A DNA stretch of 64,000 bases from Mycobacterium sp. 155. GTDB taxonomy: Bacteria; Actinomycetota; Actinomycetes; Mycobacteriales; Mycobacteriaceae. Where the stretch lies: the NCBI RefSeq assembly GCF_000373905.1, contig NZ_KB892705.1, positions 744,001 to 808,000 on the forward strand, read 5' to 3'. Numbering within the stretch: the first letter of the stretch is position 1; every line of letters begins with the position of its first letter. A program made the translations under genes and the position numbers. This document shows positions 48,479 through 56,842 of this stretch, piece after piece. Under the pieces are notes generated by a model. That model made no database searches, was not told where the DNA came from, and was given only the letters and a program-made list of their open reading frames with translations.

Positions 48479-48555
48479 GGGGCGGTAGCTCAGTCGGTTA
48501 GAGCCGTGGACTCATAATCCATTGGTCGCGGGTTCGAGCCCCGCCCGCCCCACCA
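48479..48555 (+). tRNA. tRNA with CAT anticodon (Met or lysidine Ile)
   Basis: The cloverleaf is complete: acceptor GGGGCGG / CCGCCCC, D arm GCTC...GAGC, anticodon loop CTCATAA with CAT, T arm GCGGGTTCGAGCCCCGC, and an encoded CCA end. It is the integration target: the leftward integrase frame ends inside the gene. Met versus Ile(k2C) cannot be settled from the anticodon alone. Confidence 0.93.
48512..48555. other. likely left attachment site within the tRNA 3' half
   Basis: The integrase reading frame enters the tRNA 3' end and stops at TGA on the anticodon, giving the C-terminal GRAGLEPATNGL. This tail is well known from integrases placed beside tRNA genes. The core crossover must lie in the tRNA 3' half. 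No second copy of this sequence is visible in the window. Confidence 0.65.
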
Positions 48556-50263
48556 TGACAGCCTTACTCGAAACCTTGACCGAAAAAAGATCGGCAAGGG
48601 TGAGCAGGTCTGTCGAGGTATCAGAGAAAGCCTCCGCTTCGCGGGGGCTTTTCTGCTTGTGGAGTCGCAGTGCCCGCCTCCTGTAAGTGGTTGCTGCTTC
48701 GTGCAGTTCCGCGATGAGCGGTGTCTTCTGGTCACCGGTGACTTCGAGGTCATCGAGGTAGAGGCGTTCATAGAACGTCTCGTTGAGGTGTCTGCGCACA
48801 CTGTCACCGACATTGCGGTAGAGCGTTTGTGGGTCTTCGACTAGGTGCAAGGCGTCGCGCAGGACAGAGACCCCAACCGCCAGCTGTTCTCCCGTATTCG
48901 TCAATCCGGCTTGGGTACGTTCGCGGTCTCTTTGGACTTCGTGGAGTTTTGCTCGGATCTTCGCCTGGGGAAGAGCCGCATCTGCGGCGAGGTCGATCAA
49001 TCGCGCTTCCTTGTCATCGAGGTCGCGAAGGCGACGCGTCAGCGCGGCGTGCATATGCCGTACGCCTTCTTGGTCGTCTGCGACCGCTTGCTCCAGTTGT
49101 TGGCGGACCGTGGCTGCGAAGTTGCCTGCAAGTCTCAATGTTGCATAGTGCTGAACGACGGCTTCTTCGACACGTTCGGCACGTAGATGTGGCAGGTCGC
49201 AGAGGCCGTCTTGGCGGGCGCGGCAAAGGAAGTAGCCGTACCGTTGTCCGGTCTTGCCGGTGGCCTCCGTATAGATGAGGCGAGCTGTTCGCCCGGCATC
49301 GTCGCATCGTTGACAGAACAACGCCCCTTTTAGGTAATGGGTCAGGATTCGATCACGTTGTCCGCGCTGGCTGCGAAAGTTCAGGATGTCTTGGACACGG
49401 TCGAAAAGCTCGTGACTGACGATTGCCTCGTGGCGGCCCGGGAATATGGAGCCTTTGTAGACGACAAATCCCGTGTAGTACGGATCCCTGAGCATCTGAT
49501 GCATCTTCGTGTCCGACACGGGTCGGATTTGTGGCCACCTCGGTGATGGCCGCGACGTTAGACCGAGGTCGGCCATTGTCACGGTAAGTCGTTCGATCGA
49601 ATAGTCGCCCGTGGCATAAAGCTCCCAAGCCTTGAGCACCAGTGGTGCGCGCTCGGGATCGAGGCCGACGGTGTTGACCATGCGGCCTTCAATTTCGACA
49701 CGGGTATTGAGATACCCGAGGCGGGCTCGTCCGATCGTTCCGCCATTGATCGCCTTGTGCCGCAGCTTGATCCGAATGTCTTCGCCGCTGAGTTTGTTCT
49801 GGACGTCGTTGAAGATGTCGGTGACGGCTTCCATCATGTCGGCGTAGACGCCGTCGCCGAAGTCCTCGCGTGCCGACACCAGCTTCACGTTCAGCTTGTC
49901 TAAGAGACGTTTGGTGATCGCGGCGTCGATGTAGTTGCGGAAAGCGCGTGAGCGCGCGTAGACGACCACATAACGGACACCTGGGGTCTCGCGCAGAAAC
50001 GTCAGCATGTCTTGGAATGCCCCACGCTTCTCGATAGTCGATGCTGACACACCCGGCTCGACGAACTCACGGATTACCTCGGCGCCGAGATTGTTTGCTT
50101 TTCGGATCGCGACTTCTCGCTGTGTCGCAATGGAGTTGCCGTCCGGGTCGATGTCAACGGCCGTGTCCATCTGCTTCTTGCTCGATACGCGTAGATAGAG
50201 CACGGCTTTCACGCCCCCGTCGATGTCGTCGATCGTGGGAGCCGTTGTCTGGCTGGCGGTCAT
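48512..50263 (-). CDS. large serine recombinase (site-specific integrase)
   Basis: This 583-aa serine integrase starts at ATG 50263 with AAGGAG upstream. The N-terminal resolvase domain holds the nucleophile serine in YLRVSSKKQMD (near residue 27) and the YARSRAFRN helix. Recombinase and zinc-ribbon domains follow (CQRCDDAGR ... CRARQDGLCDL), then a long coiled-coil stretch rich in Arg/Glu. The last residues GRAGLEPATNGL are encoded by the tRNA gene, so integration defines the C-terminus. Its gene is two bases after an XRE regulator gene, and the two are probably co-expressed. Confidence 0.92.
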   Translation of the reverse strand: MTASQTTAPTIDDIDGGVKAVLYLRVSSKKQMDTAVDIDPDGNSIATQREVAIRKANNLGAEVIREFVEPGVSASTIEKRGAFQDMLTFLRETPGVRYVVVYARSRAFRNYIDAAITKRLLDKLNVKLVSAREDFGDGVYADMMEAVTDIFNDVQNKLSGEDIRIKLRHKAINGGTIGRARLGYLNTRVEIEGRMVNTVGLDPERAPLVLKAWELYATGDYSIERLTVTMADLGLTSRPSPRWPQIRPVSDTKMHQMLRDPYYTGFVVYKGSIFPGRHEAIVSHELFDRVQDILNFRSQRGQRDRILTHYLKGALFCQRCDDAGRTARLIYTEATGKTGQRYGYFLCRARQDGLCDLPHLRAERVEEAVVQHYATLRLAGNFAATVRQQLEQAVADDQEGVRHMHAALTRRLRDLDDKEARLIDLAADAALPQAKIRAKLHEVQRDRERTQAGLTNTGEQLAVGVSVLRDALHLVEDPQTLYRNVGDSVRRHLNETFYERLYLDDLEVTGDQKTPLIAELHEAATTYRRRALRLHKQKSPREAEAFSDTSTDLLTLADLFSVKVSSKAVMVGRAGLEPATNGL

Positions 50264-50264
50264 A

Positions 50265-50696
50265 TCAACACTCCTTTGGCGCGCAGGGACATTGTGGACA
50301 GTGGTTGGTCTGCCGTGAGCAGCCACGGGAGCTTGGTGTTGGGTGGCTGTGGTGGTTACGCCCGTGGATCGCGGTGTCGACGTAATGTTCGATGTCCTTG
50401 ACGGTCGAATTGGATAGTCCCGGGAACTTGGCGTTCAGATAGGTGTTTACGTCTGGAAGATCTTCTGCAGTCAGCCAGCCGATCGTGGTGAACAGTTCGA
50501 GCGAATTGACCCCGAGAACGTTCGCGATGGCGATTAGCTTCTCGACGCTGGGATTCACGACCATGCCCTGTTCGATCCGCCACATCGTGGAAGGATCCAC
50601 CTGTGAAAGGCGCGCAATTTCGTTCATGCTCAAACCCAACTCGGTGCGTTTGAGCATGAACAGATTTGTCAGATTTGCGGTTTGTTCCGGTGTCAC
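50265..50696 (-). CDS. XRE-type HTH regulator upstream of the integrase
   Basis: This 143-aa regulator has the HTH in LKRTELGLSMNEIARLSQVDPSTMWRIEQG, followed by a helical region SVEKLIAIANVLGVN. The C-terminal ~25 residues are His/Cys/Pro-rich low complexity. I start at GTG 50696 because GGGGAG lies eight bases upstream; ATG 50744 is possible. It ends two bases before the integrase start, so it likely controls excision and integration. Palindromic ATTGTACAAT near 50723 is a candidate operator. Confidence 0.82.
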   Translation of the reverse strand: MTPEQTANLTNLFMLKRTELGLSMNEIARLSQVDPSTMWRIEQGMVVNPSVEKLIAIANVLGVNSLELFTTIGWLTAEDLPDVNTYLNAKFPGLSNSTVKDIEHYVDTAIHGRNHHSHPTPSSRGCSRQTNHCPQCPCAPKEC

Positions 50697-50722
50697 AAGA
50701 ATTTTCTCCCCTTGTGTATTCA

Positions 50723-50766
50723 ATTGTACAATAATCCATTGCATATAATCAATAGATTGGTACAAT
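50723..50766. promoter_or_regulatory. candidate operator/promoter region of the XRE-integrase operon
   Basis: A perfect 10-bp palindrome ATTGTACAAT (50723-50732) is followed by a related half-site pair ATTGGTACAAT (50756-50766). The whole region is AT-rich for this genome and lies directly upstream of the regulator start. Confidence 0.5.
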
Positions 50767-50850
50767 TCCGCAACGAAATATTTCGATATTTGAATCGGTC
50801 TTATTGCAATTGTGAAATCGTGACTATCGCGCTTGAAGTTGTAGAGGCGG

Positions 50851-51468
50851 CTACAGGTTGGTGCGGAAGACCCACATGCCGCCGTGTGGATCGTCGACGG
50901 TCGCGATATCGCCGGATAGCTGTATGTCACGGGCGATGGTCGCGTAATCGATACGCGCGTAGCCGCGTAGATGTTCGGGCAGCTTGTCCAGTTCCTCCTC
51001 GTAGCCGTGGTCGTCGGCCATCTGTTCGGCATACTCGGTGACGGAGTCGAAGTGGCCGAGGTAGGTCTCATGGAAGGCATCGATGTCGAAGCTGGCCGGT
51101 TCGCCTTCGAACACATCCGCCCATGCCGAATAGGCGTAACCGTGTTCGGCGATGCCTTTGGCGATGCGGGATATCTGTTCGATGGAGTCGTATTCGCCGA
51201 CTTTCCATCGGCCGAATTGGTCGTAGTCGTGGATGGCCCATTCTTCGGCCACGGGCTCACGGGAACTGCCCAGCATGGTGTTGATGTCGGCGTAGATCTC
51301 GTCGGGCTCGCGGGCTGCGTCGATCCAAGCGCCGTGCAGGATGCCGTTGTTGTAGTCGGCGAGGCTCGCCACATAGATCGCGGGCGATCGTGTTGGCTCG
51401 GTTTCGCGTTGATCGGCGGTTGGTCGTTGGCATTCGGGTTGTGGTGTTTCGTAAGGTTTTTCATTCAT
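50851..51468 (-). CDS. ardA: antirestriction protein ArdA
   Basis: ArdA is a DNA-mimic inhibitor of type I restriction systems that protects incoming conjugative DNA. The family opening IYVASLADYNNGILHGAWIDA is clear (residues ~31-50), followed by an acidic core. At 205 aa from ATG 51468 it matches the usual 165-200 aa plus a short N-terminal tail. AGGAGG sits just before the ATG. It lies within the element's leftward gene train. Confidence 0.93.
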   Translation of the reverse strand: MNEKPYETPQPECQRPTADQRETEPTRSPAIYVASLADYNNGILHGAWIDAAREPDEIYADINTMLGSSREPVAEEWAIHDYDQFGRWKVGEYDSIEQISRIAKGIAEHGYAYSAWADVFEGEPASFDIDAFHETYLGHFDSVTEYAEQMADDHGYEEELDKLPEHLRGYARIDYATIARDIQLSGDIATVDDPHGGMWVFRTNL

Positions 51469-51608
51469 TGTCACCTCCTTTCGGTGTTTCGTTGGTGGGG
51501 TTGAGGGGCCGGTCAGGAAGCAGAGAGCGCGATGCTCGATCTGCTTCCCGCCGGCCCCGTTGTTGCGCCGTGAGTGGTCACTGACGCCCGTGTCCTATGC
51601 GGGCGCGG

Positions 51609-51935
51609 TTACGTTCTCGATGGGTCTTCACCTCCCTTGGTGCTCCGGCGAGGCCGGGCTGCGGTGGATTCGCCGCCGTCGGCGAACAGGGTGGCGATGG
51701 CCTGTTGGCGGGCTGCGGCTTCGCGCTCGATTTCGGCGCGGGCCTCAGCGGCCTTGCTGGCTAGTTCCGGATCGTCTTTGGCGCGTGTGATGTGCGCAGC
51801 GATGGCGATCTGGATCTCATCGGTGATGGTGCCGTCGCGTAGCTGGGCAATGAAACTCAGCTGGGCGTGAACATCCGGTTGGAGCCGTATGCCAAGGGTT
51901 TTCACGCCTTTGGCGGACTCGTTGGGTGCGGACAT
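51609..51935 (-). CDS. small element protein, possibly DNA-binding (MobC/RHH-like)
   Basis: This 108-aa protein starts at ATG 51935 after GGAGG. The N-terminal part VKTLGIRLQPDVHAQLSFIA and TITDEIQIAIAAHI fits a ribbon-helix-helix arrangement, followed by a long charged helix (AEARAEIEREAAARQQAIA). Such proteins in conjugative elements act as transfer accessory or partition proteins. No direct match is recognised, so the assignment is an inference. Confidence 0.6.
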   Translation of the reverse strand: MSAPNESAKGVKTLGIRLQPDVHAQLSFIAQLRDGTITDEIQIAIAAHITRAKDDPELASKAAEARAEIEREAAARQQAIATLFADGGESTAARPRRSTKGGEDPSRT

Positions 51936-52021
51936 AGCGACCTCCTCGGTGCTGTGCGGCCGGTAAGCGCTTGTTGCGCTTACGGGTACGGCCGCATGAC
52001 ACCGACGAGGCAGCCGCTGGT

Positions 52022-53059
52022 TCATGCGGCCGCCCTTCCCGTTGATTTGGAGGGCGGCTTTGTCCGGGCGGCGGTGATGCGTGCTCGTGCGGCGCGGGCG
52101 AACTGGGGATTGAGTTCGATGCCGAGCCAGTCCCGGCCGAGCGTTTCGGCGGCGACGGCGGTGGTGCCGCTGCCTATGAACGGATCCAGCGCCAAGCCGG
52201 GTTCGCTTGGCTGCCCGCAATCGCAGGTCGGCGCGAGTGCCGAACGGGTGGCGATCTTCCCGAGTCGTCGGATGATGCGCCGCTTCCACGGCATGTGGCA
52301 GCGCATGCAGCGGGCTTCGGGACAGCCGGCGGCGACCATGCGTTCGGCGAGTGCCAACGGGAAGATGGCATGGTGGGCGCTGCGGTAGCCGCCGGGCGTG
52401 ATCGTCCAGATGTCGCCCGGATTCTTACCGAGCGGATGGCCTACCCGCCCTTGTCGCTTGAGTACGGCCAGGCCGGCGGTCGCCATACCGTTGGGACCGC
52501 GCCAGGTTTCGCGCGAGCCTGCTTTCGGCTGCCTCGTTGTGTTTGTGGATTGTGCCGAGCGGTGCGGTACTCGGATGGCGTCGAGGTCGAAGAAGTACTT
52601 CGGCTGCTTGGCAAGGACGTAGATGACCTCGTAGGTGGTGTTGAGCCGGTCAGGAACGCTGCTCGGGACCGGGTTCGGTTTGGCCCACACGATTTTGTTG
52701 CGGATGATCCAGCCCGAACGCTGCAGCCGCAGCGCCAGGCGTTCCGGAGCCATCAGCAGGCTCTTGCGGGCGGCACCTTGGGACAGGTGCGCTGAGTACG
52801 TATCGCCCACGTTCAACCAATACGTGCCTGTGGGGACGAGTACGCGGTGGACCTCGGCGCTGATCGCCACCAGGTGTTCAACCCACTGGCCGACGTGGCG
52901 CTCCAGTCCGATCTGGCCATCAGCGCCGTAATCTCGCAGGGAGTAGTACGGCGGACTGGTGACGACGCAGTCGACTGAGGCGTCGGGTTGCTCCGACAGC
53001 CGCTTGAGCGCGTCGCCAACGACGATCCGGTTGCGCTGCAGGGTTGTTGGCGCACTCAT
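52022..53059 (-). CDS. DNA methyltransferase, N4-cytosine/N6-adenine type
   Basis: This 345-aa modification enzyme has catalytic motif IV VVTSPPYYSLRDYG (residues ~31-44) before the SAM-binding motif I LDPFIGSGTTAVAAETLGRDWLGIEL near 300, the beta-class order. SPPY suggests N4-cytosine or N6-adenine amino methylation. A Cys-rich insert (CPEARCMRCHMPW ... CDCG) lies before motif I and may bind zinc. No restriction nuclease gene is adjacent. Its start overlaps the replication-relaxation stop (ATGA). Confidence 0.9.
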   Translation of the reverse strand: MSAPTTLQRNRIVVGDALKRLSEQPDASVDCVVTSPPYYSLRDYGADGQIGLERHVGQWVEHLVAISAEVHRVLVPTGTYWLNVGDTYSAHLSQGAARKSLLMAPERLALRLQRSGWIIRNKIVWAKPNPVPSSVPDRLNTTYEVIYVLAKQPKYFFDLDAIRVPHRSAQSTNTTRQPKAGSRETWRGPNGMATAGLAVLKRQGRVGHPLGKNPGDIWTITPGGYRSAHHAIFPLALAERMVAAGCPEARCMRCHMPWKRRIIRRLGKIATRSALAPTCDCGQPSEPGLALDPFIGSGTTAVAAETLGRDWLGIELNPQFARAARARITAARTKPPSKSTGRAAA

Positions 53060-54051
53060 CGCTCGCCTCCGCTTCGGATGAGCGGTAGCAACTGCTCGGG
53101 TGCGACGATGCGGAACAGAGCACTCGGCAGTCGTCGGTCCTTGGCGATGGCGTCAGCCAGTGCCTGACGTCGCCTGTGGGCCTTTGCTGGGTCTGGGTGT
53201 GTCATCGACCAGATGACGAGCGGAAAGCTGCCATGGCGGTCCTGCTCGATGCCGGTCTGCCGATAGGCCTCATATTCATGGCACTTGGTGAGCAGCGTCG
53301 GGATGTGCTCAGTGCCGAGGTCGATCTCGATGAACCAAGCGCGTACCAGATCATCTGTGGTGGCGGTCTCGGCAAACAGATCGGGCTTGAGGATGTGCCG
53401 AGCCGTACCGAGTCCGGTGAATCGACGCCAGGTGCGGGGTTCCGCCGCGCTGGCGACTAATTCGATCTGGCTGCGGCGGTCGGCCTCGATCAGACCGACA
53501 TGAGCGTCGGCGACGGCCAGCCGGTGGGCCAGGAACCGTGCCGACGGTTCGTAGCGCAGCCGTGCGCCGCGCCGGACCGGGCGTTCGAGGAGCCGGTCAC
53601 CGGCGACACCGACGTGATAGATCAGGCCTTGAGATCCGGCGCGGCTGCCGCCGACGCGGCGCTCAAGTGTGTCGAGGACGCGCAGGTCGCGCAGCCGGGC
53701 CAGGACACGCCGGGTAATGCGGCTGCGGGCAGCGGGTGTGATGGCGTTGAAGTTCAGGGCTTCGAGGTGGTGGACGGTCAGAAACTGATGGTCGTCGACG
53801 GACTGCAGGATGGCGCGATCACGATCGGACAGACGACTGTTGATGATGGCGATGGCAGTGGCGGACAGGCGGGTGTCTGGGATGCGTCTGGTGGGCGCTG
53901 TGGTGCCCCGTGGGGCACCACTATTCCCTGACGGTATCGGCGGGGAATCCGTGTCTGCCAGGGGTGATGTACCGGGACCGGTCGACGCGGCCGGACCAGC
54001 GAGCGGACCACTGGCCCGATCCGCTGTTGAACTGTTAACCGCCCGGTTCAT
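53056..54051 (-). CDS. replication-relaxation family protein
   Basis: This 331-aa protein matches the actinobacterial replic_relax family by LSDRDRAILQSVDDHQFLTVHH, a winged-helix domain (residues ~95-165), and the C-terminal region with HILKPDLFAE and FIEIDLGTEH. Family members are found beside plasmid and ICE transfer genes and are proposed to act in DNA relaxation or replication start. A nuclease-like core (DLFAETATTDD, EIDLGTEH) is visible. It overlaps both neighbours by four bases. Confidence 0.88.
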   Translation of the reverse strand: MNRAVNSSTADRASGPLAGPAASTGPGTSPLADTDSPPIPSGNSGAPRGTTAPTRRIPDTRLSATAIAIINSRLSDRDRAILQSVDDHQFLTVHHLEALNFNAITPAARSRITRRVLARLRDLRVLDTLERRVGGSRAGSQGLIYHVGVAGDRLLERPVRRGARLRYEPSARFLAHRLAVADAHVGLIEADRRSQIELVASAAEPRTWRRFTGLGTARHILKPDLFAETATTDDLVRAWFIEIDLGTEHIPTLLTKCHEYEAYRQTGIEQDRHGSFPLVIWSMTHPDPAKAHRRRQALADAIAKDRRLPSALFRIVAPEQLLPLIRSGGER

Positions 54052-56243
54052 GGTTTACTCCTACGGCGTGGAGCGCCGATGTCAGTCGGGCTATCAGTGG
54101 ATCCCGCGCCCTCGACGAGTGCGATAAAGGCCGCTTCGATGTCGGCCAGAGGTTGGCCATAGCGCTCGCGGCTCAGACGGCGGATCGCGGCCGGATCGAC
54201 GGTTGCAGCGGGCGCGGGTTTGGTGACACCGGATGCCCAGGGCTGCACGGCGTTGTCTCGGACCAGGCTGGCGTAGACGTGGTGGGCTCGAAGCCTCGTG
54301 AAATCCTCGACCTGGAGCACGGATTGGCCGGCGGTCATCTCTTTGGCATCACCGGCTTGCAGCTGAAAGCAGACACGGGATCGGGCGTTGTTTCTGAAAG
54401 CGTCGAGCATCGCAGGCGGCAGCTGCTTCTCGTACTGGTGCGCCAGATGGAAGCCAGCGCCGAGGCTGCGGGCTGTCGCCAGGGCATCGCCCAGATCCGT
54501 CGGCAAGCGCAGATAGTCCTGCACCTCGTCGATGTACACCATGACCGGCTCACGGCTGCCCTCAGGCGTTCCGGCCCGTTCGCGGATGGCCTGCCAGAGT
54601 TCAGCCACTACCAGTGCGCCGAGCAGTTGGGCATTCTCCGGCCCGATGACACCTTTCTGCAGCGGTACCAGCAGGACCTTTTTCTCGCGCAATACCTGGC
54701 GGACATTGAACCGCGGGTGTTGCTGGGCCAGCACATCTCTCAGCGGTTTGCTGAACAGCGGCCGCAACTTATTGGAAAGCGGTGCGATAGTGGCGGCGGT
54801 GGCTTCGGGGGACAGGCTGTCGAACCACTGCCAGAACGGTCCGGCGGCAAAGGGGTCGCGGGCCATGATGTTTCGTGTCATCCGGCGGCGAAAGCCCGGA
54901 TTGGTTAATAGCAGCGGCAGCATCACTAGCGTGGCGTCGTCGCGGCGCGCCAACAGATCCAGGCAGTTTCGCAGGATGTCAGCTGAGCGCGGACCGAGGC
55001 TGTCGCCCCAAATGGCTTTGAAGGTTCCGAACAAGCTGTCGGCGACGACCTCGGGGGAGCGCCCGTGGCGGTGCGCCGCGTCGAGCGGGTTGATTCCGAT
55101 CGGCGCCTCGTCGAATGCGTCGAGCACGACGATGTCTCCTCGCCGCTTCTCCGGGATACGTGCCAGCAGATCGGCGATCAGGTCCTTGGGTTCGATGACC
55201 ACGATCGGCCGGTCGGCTTCGAGGTCTTGCAGGATCAGGTTGAGGAGCAAGGTCGACTTGCCCACTCCGTTCGGGCCGATGACCCAGGTATGCCGCAAGG
55301 CGTCGGTCGGGTCGTAGCCGATGGTGCCGCTTGCCCCGGGCGCGGAAGCTTCAGCGACCACGCGGCTGCCGGATTGCAATGCAGTACTTGGCTGCACGGG
55401 GCGCGGGTGCAGTGGCGGCTGCCCCGGGAATTGTTCGTCGTGGTCAGCAATCGGCCAGCCGGATATCCGGGCGACCTCGGTGACAGTGAGCCGCTGCGAC
55501 GGGGTGAACATCGACCACGAGGCGCGCGGGGTGTTGACCCGGTCAGATTTTTCCGGGCGCAGCGTGACACGAACGTCCGGTGATTCGGTGGTGCCGATCG
55601 CTGCGGCCAACCCGAGTAGGAGTGATCGACGTCGTTCGGCGGTCGATGCTTGGACGCCGAGGCGGACGGCAGCGTTGAACGCGTGCTGGCCGAGTTTATG
55701 GGCCAGTGCTTGCCGTGCACCGGGGCGGGTGTCGTTCCTGACGCCGTGCAGCAGTTTGGAGACGAGCGGCTGGTTGTCCCGCTTGGGTTCACCGGGTATG
55801 AGCTTCGGGTGACGGCGGGGGCCGAGGACTATCTGGATCGTCAGGCGCTCGCCTTTCCCGACCGCGGTGAGGGCGTGCAGGATGGAGCGATGTGATGCCA
55901 CCGCGTCGACAGGCTCAAGCTGTCGGGCGTTGGTGCTCAACTGGATTCGGCGCGCGGTAGCGACGGACTCGCGATCGTCAGCCTCGAAGTTGGTGACGAT
56001 GGCGCCATCAACCAACTGCTCGACGGCACGGCGGACGGCCGCTTTGTGCCGGAGCTGACTGCCGACCAGATATTCCACGCCGGTCACGTCGGCGCGCGCT
56101 TCCAGGATGAGTTGCGGGGCGTGGGTTTGCGCCGCCCAGTGGCGCAGCAGTCCGCACGCGGCTGCATCAGTGAGCCGCATAAAGAACAGCTGCTGCCATA
56201 CCAGCGAACCCGCCGACGCGGTGACATCATTGGATTCAGGCAT
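54048..56243 (-). CDS. VirD4/TraG-like conjugative coupling ATPase
   Basis: This 731-aa ATPase has Walker A WVIGPNGVGKSTLLL (near 345), a second region VVIEPKDLIADLLARIPEKRRG, Walker B MVYIDEVQDYLRL (near 565), and HerA/VirD4-type C-terminal motifs (SLGAGFHLAHQYEKQL). It should pump single- or double-stranded element DNA to the transfer channel. I use ATG 56243 (GGGGAA eight bases upstream) rather than 56297. No strong N-terminal membrane anchor is seen, as in soluble TraG-like forms. Confidence 0.88.
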   Translation of the reverse strand: MPESNDVTASAGSLVWQQLFFMRLTDAAACGLLRHWAAQTHAPQLILEARADVTGVEYLVGSQLRHKAAVRRAVEQLVDGAIVTNFEADDRESVATARRIQLSTNARQLEPVDAVASHRSILHALTAVGKGERLTIQIVLGPRRHPKLIPGEPKRDNQPLVSKLLHGVRNDTRPGARQALAHKLGQHAFNAAVRLGVQASTAERRRSLLLGLAAAIGTTESPDVRVTLRPEKSDRVNTPRASWSMFTPSQRLTVTEVARISGWPIADHDEQFPGQPPLHPRPVQPSTALQSGSRVVAEASAPGASGTIGYDPTDALRHTWVIGPNGVGKSTLLLNLILQDLEADRPIVVIEPKDLIADLLARIPEKRRGDIVVLDAFDEAPIGINPLDAAHRHGRSPEVVADSLFGTFKAIWGDSLGPRSADILRNCLDLLARRDDATLVMLPLLLTNPGFRRRMTRNIMARDPFAAGPFWQWFDSLSPEATAATIAPLSNKLRPLFSKPLRDVLAQQHPRFNVRQVLREKKVLLVPLQKGVIGPENAQLLGALVVAELWQAIRERAGTPEGSREPVMVYIDEVQDYLRLPTDLGDALATARSLGAGFHLAHQYEKQLPPAMLDAFRNNARSRVCFQLQAGDAKEMTAGQSVLQVEDFTRLRAHHVYASLVRDNAVQPWASGVTKPAPAATVDPAAIRRLSRERYGQPLADIEAAFIALVEGAGSTDSPTDIGAPRRRSKP

Positions 56244-56478
56244 CGGTGGATTCCCCACTGTCGGTGGCGGTTTCCGGTATCTGGTCGTTGCGGCCATTCA
56301 TGGCGTCACGGGCTTCTTTTTCGGCCTCGGCGTCACGTAGTGCCATGGCGATGACCGCGCGGCTGAGCTTGCGCAGATCGGGGGGATCGCGCCGCACGCT
56401 GCGAACGGTGATGTGCCGCTCAGGCTTTGGGGTGCCGCGAGAACCGCGGCGGTAGTTGGTTCTTCCTGTTTTTGACAT
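56236..56478 (-). CDS. small basic element protein
   Basis: This 80-aa protein starts at ATG 56478 after GGAGG. The N-terminal half is strongly basic (MSKTGRTNYRRGSRGTPKP, then VRRDPPDLRKLSRAVI) and the C-terminal half acidic. It could bind nucleic acid. It overlaps the ATPase start and is the first gene after the twin palindromes at 56520-56572. Confidence 0.65.
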   Translation of the reverse strand: MSKTGRTNYRRGSRGTPKPERHITVRSVRRDPPDLRKLSRAVIAMALRDAEAEKEARDAMNGRNDQIPETATDSGESTDA

Positions 56479-56519
56479 AGATATCCTCCAATCGGAATTA
56501 GTGCTAATGGATTTCGGCC

Positions 56520-56572
56520 TATTGCTAACGCGCAATAACCTGGCTGCATTCTCTATTGCATCTACGCAATAG
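56520..56572. promoter_or_regulatory. twin palindromic operators before the transfer module
   Basis: Two inverted repeats share the same arms and spacing: TATTGC-N6-GCAATA at 56520-56537, and CTATTGC-N6-GCAATAG at 56553-56572. Their centres are 34 bp apart. They lie in an AT-rich spacer 42-94 bases upstream of the leftward small basic protein, so a repressor dimer could act cooperatively on the transfer operon. Confidence 0.75.
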
Positions 56573-56638
56573 TCAATACGTAGTGAAAGTGACAAAACAA
56601 CTTTGCGTATCTGTCAATAGAGGTCGGAAGGCCTTAAA

Positions 56639-56842
56639 TTACCATCGATTTCGCCATGTAGAAATTACAACAAGCACGCCAATTGCGGCTGCGATGAAGG
56701 CCAGGATGCCGATGATCACGATAAGCGTTGGCAGGATCGATTCGACCAATCTGACCGCGCAATAGAGCGCGATCGCAAAGGCCAGAATGCCGAAGCACCG
56801 GCCAATCAGACGATCAACCCAGCCGCCGGGATTTGCACTCAC
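56639..56842 (-). CDS. small membrane protein (67 aa)
   Basis: It starts at GTG 56842, overlapping the MT-A70 stop (GTGA). Two hydrophobic spans are seen: LAFAIALYCAVRLVESIL and LIVIIGILAFIAAAIGVLVV. The end is STWRNRW, basic. It likely sits in the membrane with both ends inside. Function is unknown. Confidence 0.65.
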   Translation of the reverse strand: MSANPGGWVDRLIGRCFGILAFAIALYCAVRLVESILPTLIVIIGILAFIAAAIGVLVVISTWRNRW

